Origin: Flavobacteriaceae bacterium UBA3159
GTDB taxonomy: Bacteria > Bacteroidota > Bacteroidia > Flavobacteriales > Flavobacteriaceae
Direction: 5' to 3'
Length of the DNA stretch: 21,099 nucleotides
Assembly (NCBI GenBank): GCA_002364535.1
Contig: DEYL01000050.1
Coordinates: 1 to 21,099 of the forward strand
Both the position numbers and the translations under genes were made by a program. Shown in pieces: positions 1-9,500 of the stretch (position 1 is the first letter of the stretch; the number at the start of each line of letters is the position of its first letter). Under the pieces are notes generated by a model. That model worked only from the letters and a program-made list of their open reading frames with translations, did no database searches and was not told where the DNA came from.

Positions 1-24
1 CTGAACCAACTGAGCTACGCGCCC
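1..24 (-). tRNA. tRNA, 5' end only (cut by the window edge)
   Basis: Read on the minus strand from position 24 down to 1, the sequence starts with a seven-base acceptor arm GGGCGCG, then TA, the D-stem GCTC and the D-loop AGTTGGTTCA, as in a bacterial tRNA. The anticodon and 3' half lie outside the window, so the amino acid cannot be assigned. The 5' end of the tRNA faces the following minus-strand gene. Confidence 0.85.
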
Positions 25-82
25 GATTTTGATGACCAAATATAGAAAAAAACAACTTAAGATGGTTTCTTTTTAATCAAGT

Positions 83-631
83 CTATTTTAAATTGATTTC
101 TCTATGAAATAATTTATCAATAACGGTCGTGGGTTGACCAATATAGTGTTCAAAATAAGTTTTTTCAACCTCCCGATCGCAGTCGTGCACCAGAATATTA
201 CGTGTATTTAGTTGGGCTGCGGAATAGATACTCTGCATTCTTCCCGGAACCTTGTCGTTGTATCCTCTAGGCCCATCAACAAAAACTACATCCCAAACCG
301 TGTTTTTGACATAGTCGGGTAACTTCATCTGGAGGCGATCATTTTGACCAAGGAGTTTTTTCCAATTTCTCCTGCACGTCGAATAACCCACTTTTAGGAC
401 ATTGATTTCAGGGCGTACCTTTCTACTAAACCTGATCCACTTCCTGATGTCTTCTAGGAAAAGGGTATTTCCACCCTCATTGATGGAATACCATAGACTG
501 CTGTCTTTTCCAACGCTGAAAACCAAAATATTTCCCGGTGTGTATTGCTTAATCAATTCTCCAATAAATTCATACTCCGCAGCAGTCCCATTACCGGGAT
601 TTGAAGCCTCCAAGGATTCATATGGGTTCAT
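83..631 (-). CDS. Small DUF579/GXM-like protein, putative sugar O-methyltransferase
   Basis: The 182-residue protein has no signal peptide or membrane segment. It has a Rossmann-type methyltransferase layout: a glycine strand-loop ILVFSVGKD (about 35-43), an acidic end of strand 2 TLFLE (56-60), WDVVFVDGPRGY (113-124), PGRM (129-132) and VHDCDREVE (148-156). From memory of the family, these match in order and spacing the plant DUF579 proteins (IRX15 and the glucuronoxylan methyltransferases GXM1-3), which carry LVFGLGxDSLMW, TLFLEE, VDAPxGYxxxAPGRM and VHDVxRxVE. Plant GXMs transfer a methyl group from S-adenosylmethionine to O-4 of glucuronic acid in xylan. The plant N-terminal membrane anchor is absent, so this would be a cytoplasmic minimal domain. 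By inference it methylates a sugar of a bacterial glycan or a free sugar; no glycan gene lies next to it. folC is 60 bases upstream. Methyltransferase-like fold: fairly sure; exact substrate: unknown. Confidence 0.7.
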   Translation of the reverse strand: MNPYESLEASNPGNGTAAEYEFIGELIKQYTPGNILVFSVGKDSSLWYSINEGGNTLFLEDIRKWIRFSRKVRPEINVLKVGYSTCRRNWKKLLGQNDRLQMKLPDYVKNTVWDVVFVDGPRGYNDKVPGRMQSIYSAAQLNTRNILVHDCDREVEKTYFEHYIGQPTTVIDKLFHREINLK

Positions 632-691
632 TAAATTTTTTTAGATGTAGTATGTAAATTTACGAAGTTTATTGGGTTGGGCCTCAGAAAA

Positions 692-1906
692 CTAAAGAAT
701 CTCAGCTACCACAAAGGTACTCCCCCCAACATAAATAAAATCATTGGCCTGCGCTTGGTTTATGGAGGCAGAATAAGCGGTATCAACAGAGGGGTAAATT
801 TGATGATGGAGGTCTAAATTCTGAGCAATCTGTTCCAGATCTTCGATGGACATGGCCCTTGGGATTTTGGGAGCGCATAAGTAAAATCGAGCACTATGGG
901 GGAAAAGTTGGAGTATTTCACCAACGGCCTTGTCATTGACAAAACCTAACACCAAATGAAGTTGACCATAGGAATGAGATTCGATCTGGGGAAGGGTGTA
1001 TTGTAACCCCTCCTTATTGTGCGCCACATCAGCAACAATCATTGGCGCATCATTCAAAACTTGCCATCTGCCCTGAATACCCGTATTGGAAACCACATTC
1101 ATCAAACCCACTTTTAATTTTTCCGGATGGAGTTTAAGCCCTTTTAGATGGCTGAGTCCAACCACTGCAGTATGAATATTCTGTCGCTGATAAATCCCTT
1201 TTAAATCAGAGGTATAACCCAAATTATCTATTTGATCTGCAAAGATGATTTCTGACTCCATTTTCCGAGCTTTCTCTTGGAAAACAGCTTGGGTTTCCGC
1301 TTGAGTCGAACCAATAATGACAGGGGTTTGAGGCTTGATGATACCGGCTTTCTCCCCGGCAATTGCCTCTAGATTGTCTCCCAAAAACTGCATATGATCC
1401 CAGCCTATATTGGTAATCACACAAAACTCGGGTTGGATCAGATTGGTTCCGTCCAGTCTTCCTCCCATACCTACTTCGATGACCGCTATGTCCACTTTCT
1501 TTTTTGAAAAATAGGAAAAAGTCAAGCCCACAGTCATCTCAAAAAAAGACAGTGAATGGGACTCAAAATAATTACGGTGGTTTTGAACAAAATCCACCAC
1601 AAATTCTTTCTCAATGAACTTACCATTGATTTTAATTCTTTCTCTAAAGTCTTTTAAATGTGGTGAGGTGTACAAGCCCACTTGAAGGCCGTGTTCTTGC
1701 AAAACAGAAGCCATCATGTGGGCCGTCGATCCCTTTCCGTTGGTTCCAGCTACATGGATGGTTTTAATCTGGTCTTGGGGTTGATTGAGGTAGTCACAAA
1801 AGTCCTCCATACGTGACAAATCGTGACAATAGGCTTGGGCTCCTTTTTTTTGATACATCGGAAGTTGAGACAACATCCAGGCCAAAATGGAATCGTAATT
1901 TTCCAA
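692..1906 (-). CDS. folC: Bifunctional folylpolyglutamate synthase / dihydrofolate synthase
   Basis: This 404-residue cytoplasmic Mur-ligase-family enzyme adds L-glutamate to dihydropteroate and then to tetrahydrofolates, using ATP. Visible motifs are the P-loop AGTNGKGST (53-61), YTSPHL (79-84), EVGMGGRLDGTN (144-155), the ITNIGWDHMQFLG and IAGEKAGIIK segments (164-191), and the C-terminal domain motif ADVAHNKEG (294-302). The length is normal for the family. The start is a TTG at 1906, one base after the TAG stop of the TonB-like gene. It is chosen because the residues after it (the SQLPMYQ region at 13-19) fit the family N-terminus, while the first internal ATG would remove conserved sequence. 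The tight junction implies translation coupled to the TonB-like gene. Confidence 0.95.
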   Translation of the reverse strand: MENYDSILAWMLSQLPMYQKKGAQAYCHDLSRMEDFCDYLNQPQDQIKTIHVAGTNGKGSTAHMMASVLQEHGLQVGLYTSPHLKDFRERIKINGKFIEKEFVVDFVQNHRNYFESHSLSFFEMTVGLTFSYFSKKKVDIAVIEVGMGGRLDGTNLIQPEFCVITNIGWDHMQFLGDNLEAIAGEKAGIIKPQTPVIIGSTQAETQAVFQEKARKMESEIIFADQIDNLGYTSDLKGIYQRQNIHTAVVGLSHLKGLKLHPEKLKVGLMNVVSNTGIQGRWQVLNDAPMIVADVAHNKEGLQYTLPQIESHSYGQLHLVLGFVNDKAVGEILQLFPHSARFYLCAPKIPRAMSIEDLEQIAQNLDLHHQIYPSVDTAYSASINQAQANDFIYVGGSTFVVAEIL

Positions 1907-1907
1907 T

Positions 1908-2729
1908 CTATTCCCCCAATTTGAACTGAATCACAACAAAACCGATTTGTTGGGCAGGTGCTTTGGGGTCGGGAAACCATTTATGTAGTAGCGCAGTTTC
2001 TTTGGCGGGTTGAAGCAGGCAGGGGTGTGTGTTGGTAGTTCCCTTTACCCCCGGCTCGGCCTGTACTACATCTCCTTGTCGGTTTACGGTGATTCTGACC
2101 ACTACGACTCCCTCTTGGTTGCATAGTTGAGTAACTTTTCCCCGAGATTCCAATCGCCGACCATTCAATCCAAATCCTTTGCCCATTCCACCTGGTCCAG
2201 CCAAATTGAAATAGATGTTGGCATAAGGGTTGCCTTCGATTTTACCCTTGACTCCGGCAACTTGGTCATTTCCCTCACCTTGTTGATCGGCATTTTCCTC
2301 TGTCTTTTTTTGGTTGACCAATTTGGATAAAATATTCTTAGTCGCCTGATCTACTTTTGGTTTGGGCGGCTCCACTTTTTTGGAAACTTCCTTTACGGGT
2401 GGGCTTTGTTTTTTTTTGGTTTGATCGGGAACATCAACATCACTGCTCTCTTGCGTGGCCACTTTGGGTTGGGCTGCCTTCTTGGGCGCTGCCTTTGGAG
2501 TCGCTTTTTTTTGGGTCGGGTGTGGGGTGGTTTTGGCAGCAACGGGTTGTTGGAGTAATGTCTTGCCCATGCCCTGTGGGGCATTGCCGAAATTCACCTC
2601 CATTCCAAAACTAATTGGAGGATCGTAGTACTTTAAACCCAGCAGAAAAAACAAAAGAATCAACAGTGCAGTGATCAAAGTGGTGATAACTGCCGATTTT
2701 TTTTCGTGTGGTGTTTTGAGATATTTCAT
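1908..2729 (-). CDS. TonB-like energy transducer
   Basis: The 273-residue protein has one N-terminal membrane helix (about 12-32), a periplasmic Pro/Lys/Ala-rich stretch (about 60-150) typical of TonB linkers, and a compact C-terminal domain (about 195-273) ending in FVVIQFKLGE. TonB proteins carry the proton-motive force harvested by ExbB-ExbD across the periplasm to outer-membrane receptors. The start ATG overlaps the exbD stop by four bases (ATGA), and exbB-exbD lie directly upstream, which supports the assignment. Two cysteines in the C-terminal domain (C203, C236) could form a disulfide; this is inference. The C-terminal domain is divergent from enteric TonB, and a TolA-like role is the alternative. 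Confidence 0.82.
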   Translation of the reverse strand: MKYLKTPHEKKSAVITTLITALLILLFFLLGLKYYDPPISFGMEVNFGNAPQGMGKTLLQQPVAAKTTPHPTQKKATPKAAPKKAAQPKVATQESSDVDVPDQTKKKQSPPVKEVSKKVEPPKPKVDQATKNILSKLVNQKKTEENADQQGEGNDQVAGVKGKIEGNPYANIYFNLAGPGGMGKGFGLNGRRLESRGKVTQLCNQEGVVVVRITVNRQGDVVQAEPGVKGTTNTHPCLLQPAKETALLHKWFPDPKAPAQQIGFVVIQFKLGE

Positions 2730-3121
2730 GGTGCATCTACCGCCAAAACAACTTTAATACTGTTTTGATTGGCAATATTCATTACATAAACCACCTGATC
2801 TACAGGTACCTTCTCCTCTGCCCTAAGTACGATGGCAGGAGCACTGGAGCTCTTGAGTTTTGCAATCAAGGCTTGTTCAATTCTACCTTTGGAAATTTGT
2901 TTGGAATCCAAATAAAACTGAGAACGGTTGTTGATGGTCAGGGAAACAGTATTTCGGTTTTCAGTTTTCCCTTTAGCCTTGGGGAGTTTAACATCAATGG
3001 TGTCCAAATTTTTGGCCAATGTTGAGGCGATCATAAAAAAGATCAACAACAGGAAAACAATATCTGTCATCGAAGACATGTTAAATTCCGGTGTGATCTT
3101 ATTTCTTCCTTTTAAATTCAT
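2726..3121 (-). CDS. exbD: Biopolymer transport protein ExbD/TolR family
   Basis: This 131-residue protein has one membrane helix (about 19-36) and a periplasmic domain. The motif SMTDIVFLLLIFFM places aspartate D20 at the start of the helix, where ExbD/TolR proteins hold the proton-carrying aspartate. Length is typical. The gene starts one base after the exbB stop and overlaps the TonB-like gene by four bases, so the three are almost certainly co-transcribed and translated in proportion. It would assemble with ExbB as a rotary-type proton-driven motor in the inner membrane. Confidence 0.93.
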   Translation of the reverse strand: MNLKGRNKITPEFNMSSMTDIVFLLLIFFMIASTLAKNLDTIDVKLPKAKGKTENRNTVSLTINNRSQFYLDSKQISKGRIEQALIAKLKSSSAPAIVLRAEEKVPVDQVVYVMNIANQNSIKVVLAVDAP

Positions 3122-3122
3122 C

Positions 3123-3791
3123 CTAGGCAGGTTCGTTCAGTAAATCGAAAAACTCTAAAGAAGTGGCTTCCATTTGATAAACTACTTTATTGGTTTTTAC
3201 GACCAAATGGTTGTAGGTGATATAGCCAACGATTCCAACAATGAGACCTGCAACAGTTGTCGTCATCGCTGTATAAAGTCCGTTGGATAATAGTTGCATG
3301 TCGATATTGCCCCCGGCATTTGAAATCTCAAAAATAGATAAAATCATACCAATTACAGTACCCAAAAATCCTATCATGGGCGCAGCCCCCGCAATGGTCG
3401 CAAGAATACTGACATTTTTCTCTAATTTATAAATCTCCAATCGGCCGGCATTTTCTATAGTAGTACTGATGTCCTCCAGTGGTCTGCCAATCCTCGACAG
3501 CCCTTTGGCAATCAATCGGGCTACGGGTTTATTCTCACTTAAACAAAGGGCCTGTGCCCCATCAATTTTATGGTTCAAAACATAGGTTTTGATTTGTGCC
3601 ATAAAATTGGGACTGATCTTGGAGGCAGATTTAATCGTAAATAAGCGCTCAAAATAGATGTAAATGACAATGATCAACAAAAGAAAAAGTAATCCAATGA
3701 TCAATTGACCTCCCAATCCACCGTCTTTGATCAGCTCTATCAGAGAGAGGGTTTTTTCGGTCTGAAGAGGTGTTTTTTGTATTAGTATCAT
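3123..3791 (-). CDS. exbB: MotA/TolQ/ExbB proton channel family protein
   Basis: This 222-residue protein has three predicted membrane helices (about 29-48, 127-152 and 168-192) separated by a long cytoplasmic loop, as in ExbB/TolQ. The conserved channel segments are ATIAGAAPMIGFLGTVIGM (131-149) and GLYTAMTTTVAGLIVGIVGY (171-190). It would form the pentameric stator around ExbD. The start ATG at 3791 is followed by an N-terminus of normal length. nhaD ends 53 bases upstream on the same strand. No convincing promoter was found in that gap, so read-through from nhaD is possible. Confidence 0.93.
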   Translation of the reverse strand: MILIQKTPLQTEKTLSLIELIKDGGLGGQLIIGLLFLLLIIVIYIYFERLFTIKSASKISPNFMAQIKTYVLNHKIDGAQALCLSENKPVARLIAKGLSRIGRPLEDISTTIENAGRLEIYKLEKNVSILATIAGAAPMIGFLGTVIGMILSIFEISNAGGNIDMQLLSNGLYTAMTTTVAGLIVGIVGYITYNHLVVKTNKVVYQMEATSLEFFDLLNEPA

Positions 3792-3844
3792 TAGGTCTAG
3801 GGTTTATTATTACAACGATGATGAACGAGAAAAATTTTACCGCA

Positions 3845-5173
3845 TTACAAAATAAAATCTCGCATTAAAATAAAAGTAAGCGACCCCGCTATGAAACCTG
3901 CCAAGGCCAGCCAGGAAATTTTTTTCAGATACCAGAAGAAATCAATCCGCTCCATTCCCATTGCTACCACACCTGCCGCCGAGCCTATGATAAGCATACT
4001 CCCTCCTGTTCCGGCAGAAAAGGCTATAAAATGCCATATTGGATGATCCATTGCCTCGGAAAACATTCCGATACTGGCAGCCACCAATGGGACGTTGTCA
4101 ATGATGGCAGAACTTATTCCTAATAACATCACAACAATATCAGAATTGGGAATTGCTGTATTCAAGGAGCCTGCAAATTCAAATAATATTCCCAAGGATT
4201 CTAGTGCCGCAACAGCCAATAGAATACCCAAAAAGAAAAGAATACTGGGCAATTCTATTTTGGACAGGGAACTGTGAACAGGACTGTGACTTGAGTATTC
4301 ATCGTGTTCTTCATCTATTGTGGTAAGGTCGAATTTAGCACTACTAAAGTACTCCGCAAAAGTAGCGACAACAGCCAGGGAAAGCATCATCCCCACATAG
4401 GGAGGTAAATGAGTCAAAGTTTTGAATACAGGAACAAAAACAATAGCAGAAAGCCCAATGTAGAGCATGGGGGCTCCGTATTTGTGAGTATCACTGTCTA
4501 TTTTGTCTATCTCATCGGCTATATCTCCCTTGAAAGCTGGCAAGGTAGAAGCAAGTAAAACAGGAACCACCATACAAACCAATGAGGGAATCAGTAGGTT
4601 CATGATGAGTTTGGCGGTGGTTACTTTATTTCCAATCCAAAGCATGGTGGTTGTTACATCACCAATGGGAGACCAAGCCCCCCCCGCATTGGCTGCGATA
4701 ACAATCAATCCGGCAAACCATAATCTGGTATTACGTTCTTTGATTATTTTTTGAAGTATGGTTATCAAAACTATAGTAGCAGTCAGGTTGTCAATAATGG
4801 CCGAAAGGATAAATGCCAATATTGAGAAGATGATGAGCAATCCATTTTTGGACTTTGTTTTGATAAAACTTTTGATGGTGGCAAAACCATTAAAATAATC
4901 GATGATTTCAACAATCGTCATAGCACCTAGAAGGAAAATGATGATCTCAGCGGTTTTGCCCAGATGATGCAATAGAATCTCGTCAACATGTACGGGTTTT
5001 AGTTCTTTAAAAAGGGTGTCAACTTCAAAAACAGGTAGGTGAAAGATAGAAATTAAGGCCCACAATATGGACATCATGGCCAGTGCGGGTATTAATTTAT
5101 CGATCTTGAGAGAATGTTCCAGAGTGATGGCCAAGTAGCCTAATGTAAAGATGGTGATAAGTGTAATCTCCAT
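3845..5173 (-). CDS. nhaD: Na+/H+ antiporter of the NhaD family
   Basis: This 442-residue integral membrane protein of the ion transporter (ArsB/NhaD) superfamily has many hydrophobic helices. It exports Na+ (and Li+) in exchange for protons. The internal pseudo-repeat of the fold is visible: AIIDNLTATIV (125-135) with ANAGGAWSPIGD (161-172) in the first half, and AIIDNVPLVAA (356-366) with GTGGSMLIIGSAAG (388-401) in the second. A charged cytoplasmic loop rich in Asp, Glu and His (around 284-300) could be a sensing segment. The ATG at 5173 begins directly with a membrane helix. Na+ extrusion fits a marine habitat. The gene lies between anmK (58-base gap) and exbB (53-base gap), all on one strand. 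Confidence 0.92.
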   Translation of the reverse strand: MEITLITIFTLGYLAITLEHSLKIDKLIPALAMMSILWALISIFHLPVFEVDTLFKELKPVHVDEILLHHLGKTAEIIIFLLGAMTIVEIIDYFNGFATIKSFIKTKSKNGLLIIFSILAFILSAIIDNLTATIVLITILQKIIKERNTRLWFAGLIVIAANAGGAWSPIGDVTTTMLWIGNKVTTAKLIMNLLIPSLVCMVVPVLLASTLPAFKGDIADEIDKIDSDTHKYGAPMLYIGLSAIVFVPVFKTLTHLPPYVGMMLSLAVVATFAEYFSSAKFDLTTIDEEHDEYSSHSPVHSSLSKIELPSILFFLGILLAVAALESLGILFEFAGSLNTAIPNSDIVVMLLGISSAIIDNVPLVAASIGMFSEAMDHPIWHFIAFSAGTGGSMLIIGSAAGVVAMGMERIDFFWYLKKISWLALAGFIAGSLTFILMRDFIL

Positions 5174-5231
5174 TGATTCGAGTTAAATATTAGGTAAAAT
5201 CATATTTTGGACTTCCAAAGTAAAAATAATC

Positions 5232-6320
5232 TCAACCAATACGTGAATTTGGGATAATTATTTTCCCTGTTGAGTGGTCTTGTTGGGCACCCGTAACGCT
5301 GGCAAGGCAGTTGATTGAGCCCCTCCATCTCAATAAGCCTAAAAAAGCAAAGATCAATGCTTCTTTAAAATCCACAAGCTCGGGGGTGGGAACTTCTATT
5401 TTAGCGTTCGATTTTTTTTGAATGGCTTGAACCAAAAAAGTATTATAGGCACCGCCCCCGGTAAACAATACCAATCCTTCTTCGGGTAAACATTTGGCTA
5501 TCTCTTGAGCAATATGCTGAATATAGGTATGCAACAAATCTTGTGTTTCTTCATTTGTGTTCTCCTCCAATAGGCTAAAAATACATTCTTGAACCCACTC
5601 AATTCCTAATGATTTCGGTGGTTCTTTAGAATAAAAGCGCAGCTTTTCCAATTGCTCAAAAAGTACGGCTATGATTTTTCCACTGGCGGCTATTTTTCCT
5701 CCCTCGTCATATGGTAAATCAAGCCGATGGGTTAAAAAGTTAAGAACGGTATTGACAGCACAAATGTCGAAAGCTAGAACCGATTGATTTTGAAAAATAC
5801 TAATGTTGGAAAATCCCCCCAAATTCACACAAGCTCGATGGTTTTTGAAGAGCATTAGGTCACCCATTGGAACCAAGGGTGCCCCTTGCCCCCCCAAAGC
5901 CACATCTTGGGTTCTAAAGTCACAGATAACGGGCCATCGAATTCGATCGGCCAAATGACTCAAGTTACCTATTTGAAAGGTCAAACCCTTATCGGGTTGA
6001 TGAAATACTGTATGCCCATGAGAGGAGACTGCATCCAGCACTTCTATCTTTTCTTTATCAATGAATTCAACGATAGTAGCCCCCAAAAAATCAGTATATT
6101 CAATATCAAGTTTTTGAAGTTTTGCAGGGGATAATTTAACGGCTTCGCTCAATTTTCTTTTCCACCCTATGTTATAATCGATGGTTTTAGAGGCCAAAAT
6201 TTGAAATGTCCACCCATTAGTTTCTGTAAACCTTACATAAGCCAGATCGAGCCCATCCAAAGATGTTCCAGACATACAGCCTATCATATGGTAAACATCA
6301 GACTTTACTTTTGCAGACAA
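5232..6320 (-). CDS. anmK: Anhydro-N-acetylmuramic acid kinase
   Basis: This 362-residue kinase of the ASKHA fold phosphorylates and hydrolyses 1,6-anhydro-MurNAc released during peptidoglycan turnover, giving MurNAc-6-phosphate. The hallmark GCMSGTSLDGLD lies at 14-25, followed by the QGAPLVPMGD substrate-region motif, VNLGGFSNIS, an FTGGGAYN nucleotide-binding motif near the C-terminal third, and a family-typical C-terminus containing ASVTGAQQDHS. The longest start is a TTG at 6320. An ATG at 6287 (the M of MIGCMSG) would also leave the motif intact, so the exact start is open; I favour the TTG because 10-15 residues before the motif are usual. It is divergent from gltB across an AT-rich spacer. 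Confidence 0.93.
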   Translation of the reverse strand: MSAKVKSDVYHMIGCMSGTSLDGLDLAYVRFTETNGWTFQILASKTIDYNIGWKRKLSEAVKLSPAKLQKLDIEYTDFLGATIVEFIDKEKIEVLDAVSSHGHTVFHQPDKGLTFQIGNLSHLADRIRWPVICDFRTQDVALGGQGAPLVPMGDLMLFKNHRACVNLGGFSNISIFQNQSVLAFDICAVNTVLNFLTHRLDLPYDEGGKIAASGKIIAVLFEQLEKLRFYSKEPPKSLGIEWVQECIFSLLEENTNEETQDLLHTYIQHIAQEIAKCLPEEGLVLFTGGGAYNTFLVQAIQKKSNAKIEVPTPELVDFKEALIFAFLGLLRWRGSINCLASVTGAQQDHSTGKIIIPNSRIG

Positions 6321-6516
6321 ATTTTGCTAAAGTTTAAAATTTAAAAAAAAACAATTTTAAAAATAAATTATTAAAAAGAACAATTGATTAGACATTTAAC
6401 AAAAAATGAAGCTTAAAATCATAATTTGATAATTGTATTTTATTGTATTTGACAAACTTTTGGGCTTAAACTTTAAACATTTAATTTTAAATTCTTTATT
6501 AGAAAAACCATAATAA
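6321..6516. other. Extremely AT-rich divergent spacer between anmK and gltB
   Basis: I counted 30 G or C in these 196 bases, about 15% GC. It must contain the promoters for gltB (plus) and probably anmK (minus). I found no exact TAnnTTTG -7 element on either strand. The nearest plus-strand candidates are TGTATTTG around 6444-6451 and TAAACTTT around 6467-6474, both imperfect. No ORF or hairpin terminator stands out. The composition resembles gltB rather than the rest of the window. Confidence 0.6.
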
Positions 6517-9500
6517 ATGCTACCAGAGAAACAAGGATTATATTCCCCAGAAAATGAGCACGACAATTGCGGTGCAGGTTTTATATGCAGCCTTCAGGGA
6601 AAGAAAACCAATGATATCATACATAAAGCGCTTGATATACTGGATTGTTTAGAACATAGGGGGGCTGTTAGTGCTGATGGGAAAACGGGAGATGGAGCTG
6701 GTATTCTAATCGAAATCCCACATGAATTTTTGAAAGATCAGTGTAGTTTTAACTTACCTGAATTTGGTGAATATGCTGTAGGAATGGTTTTTTTACCAAA
6801 AAAAGACAATCAAAGATCGTTTTGTATTGGGGTTTTAGAGTCTGAATTTAAGAATCAAGGTCTGAAGGTTTTAGGATGGAGAAAAGTTCCAGTAAGAACA
6901 GAGATTGTTGGAAAGATAGCCGCCCAAACTGAACCAAAAATTATGCAGATTTTTGTGGGTAAGGGAGATAAGAAAATTACTGAGCAAAATTTTAAAAATA
7001 AATTATTTTGCGCAAGGAAAATTTCAGAACATGAAATTTATAAATCCAATTTATCTCAAAATTCTTTTTTTTATGTCCCCAGTCTATCAAACCGAACTAT
7101 TATTTATAAGGGTCTTCTTATTCCTAAAGATATAAAAGGATACTACTCTGATTTATCAGAGCCTAAGGTCGTAACAAAACTTGCTTTAGTTCATCAACGA
7201 TTTTCTACAAATACCTTTCCAACTTGGGATTTAGCTCAACCATTTCGCTACATGTGCCACAACGGTGAGATTAACACTTATCGGGGAAATTTTAGCAGAA
7301 TGGAAACAAGAGAGGAACTTCTTAATAGTGAATTTTTCGGTGAAGATATTAAAAAAATGTTACCAATAATTCTACCAGGTAAATCTGATTCTTGCTCAAT
7401 GGATATGGCAGTTGAGCTTTTACTATCTACTGGCAGATCCCTTCCTGAAGTTATGATGATGTTAGTTCCTGAGGCATGGGAAAAACATACTTACATGGAT
7501 GATTTAAAAAAAGCTTTTTATAAATTTAATTCATGTTTAATTGAACCATGGGATGGTCCTGCTTCAATCCCTTTTACTGATGGTAAATTTATTGGCGCCT
7601 TACTTGACAGAAACGGTCTGAGACCCTCAAGATACACAGTTACCAAAGACGGGTATGTTGTGATGTCTTCAGAAACAGGAGTTTTGGAAATTGATCCAGT
7701 AAATGTTCAAATGCATGGAAGACTTGAGCCAGGAAAGATGTTTCTTGTTAACATGGACGAGGGAAGGATTGTTAAAGATGATGAAATAAAAAAAATAATT
7801 ACTTCAAAAAAACCGTATGAGAAGTGGATTAGTGATAATTTAATTTTACTAAAAGACATACCTTATAATAAAAATATTGATACCACAGAAAAGGAAAGTT
7901 TTGAAACCAGAATGAGGATTTTTGGTTACACTCAAGAAGATATTACTACAATAATATCACCAATGTTAGTAAATGGAAAGGAAGCGATTGGTTCAATGGG
8001 GATCGATACCCCACTTGCAGTTTTATCAGAAAAACCACAATTACTTTTTAATTATTTTAAACAATTGTTTGCTCAAGTCACAAATCCCCCTCTTGATGGA
8101 ATTAGAGAAGAGATTGTTACCGACATAAGTTTAACCCTTGGTGAAGAATTCAATCTTTTCGAAATTTCTGACAAACATGCAAGAAAATTATTTATTAAAA
8201 ACCCCATTATTTCAAATGATGATATTGATAAGATTTCATGTCTTGATCAAAATAATCTCAAGGCAGTAAAAATTCCTATTCTCTACGAAGTTGACATGGG
8301 TTTTAATGGAATTGAAATTTCCATGGGCGACATTGTAAATAATATTGATAATGAAATTACTAATGGTGCTAATATCATTATTTTATCTGATAGAGGAGTA
8401 TCTTCTTCGTTGGCACCAATACCAGTTTTACTTGCTACATCTCATGTACACAATTACTTTAAAAGACACAAAAAAAGGTCTTCATTCGGCATTATTATCG
8501 AATCAGCTGAACCAAGAGAGCCCCACCACTTTGCATTGCTTTTTGGTTATGGTGCAAGCGCAATCAATCCTTATTTGGTAAATGAAATAATTCAATACCA
8601 ATCTAAGAACAACAAATTAAACATTAATACTGATATAGCTGTAGAAAATTTTAACAAAGCAATTGCAAAAGGTATTGTCAAAATAATGAATAAAATAGGT
8701 ATATCAACATTAAATTCTTACAGAGGTGCTCAAATTTTTGAGGCTCTGGGTCTATCTCAAAAATTCATTGATGAATTCTTTACAAATACTCCAACTCGAA
8801 TTGAAGGAATAGGCCTATATGAAATTGAAAAAGATATTAGTAAGAGACACACTAAAGCATTTATCCATGAATCTAATTTGGGCTTGCCTCTCGAAATAGG
8901 AGGAGAATATAGGTGGAGAAGAGATGGTGAAGCTCATGTTGTTAACCCCTCAACAATATCAACTTTGCAGCAGGCAGTTAGGAACAAAAGCTTTGATAAA
9001 TATGAAAGCTTTGCAAAATTAATCAACGATCAAAATCATAAATTAATGACTTTGCGAGGTTTATTTGAGTTTTCGAATTTTGATCCAATACCAATTAATC
9101 AGGTCGAACCTTGGACAGAAATCGTTAAAAGATTCAAAACAGGTGCGATGTCATTGGGTTCTATAAGCCAAGAAGCTCACGAAAATCTTGCAGTGGCCAT
9201 GAATAGAATTGGAGGAAAAAGTAATTCAGGTGAAGGTGGCGAGGACTTGAAAAGGTTTGTTCCTGATAAAAATGGTGATTTAAAAAACTCAGCAATCAAA
9301 CAGGTCGCATCTGGAAGGTTTGGTGTTTCAAGTCATTACCTGAGTTCTGCTAAAGAAATACAAATTAAAATGGCTCAAGGAGCAAAGCCAGGTGAGGGTG
9401 GTCAGCTCCCAGGACCGAAAGTTAATCCCTACATTGCATCAGTTAGAAACTCCACGCCATATGTTGGACTAATATCACCTCCACCCCATCATGATATATA

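Noticed and set aside
1..631. Genomic island integrated at the tRNA next to the GXM-like gene
   Set aside because: The gene lies on the 5' side of the tRNA, whereas integrases usually use the 3' end. No integrase, direct repeat or clear composition shift was seen.
2357..2614. Plus- and minus-strand alternative ORFs within the TonB-like linker
   Set aside because: The Lys/Pro/Ala-rich repeats of the linker give open alternative frames by composition alone.
6421..6516. Promoter call for gltB
   Set aside because: Several near matches to TAnnTTTG occur, but in 15% GC DNA they are expected by chance and none has a proper -33 partner.
6953..8581. Short plus-strand ORFs inside gltB (6953-7135, 8345-8581)
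   Set aside because: They are alternative-frame shadows of an intact, well conserved gene, rich in Ile, Leu and Lys as expected from AT-rich DNA.
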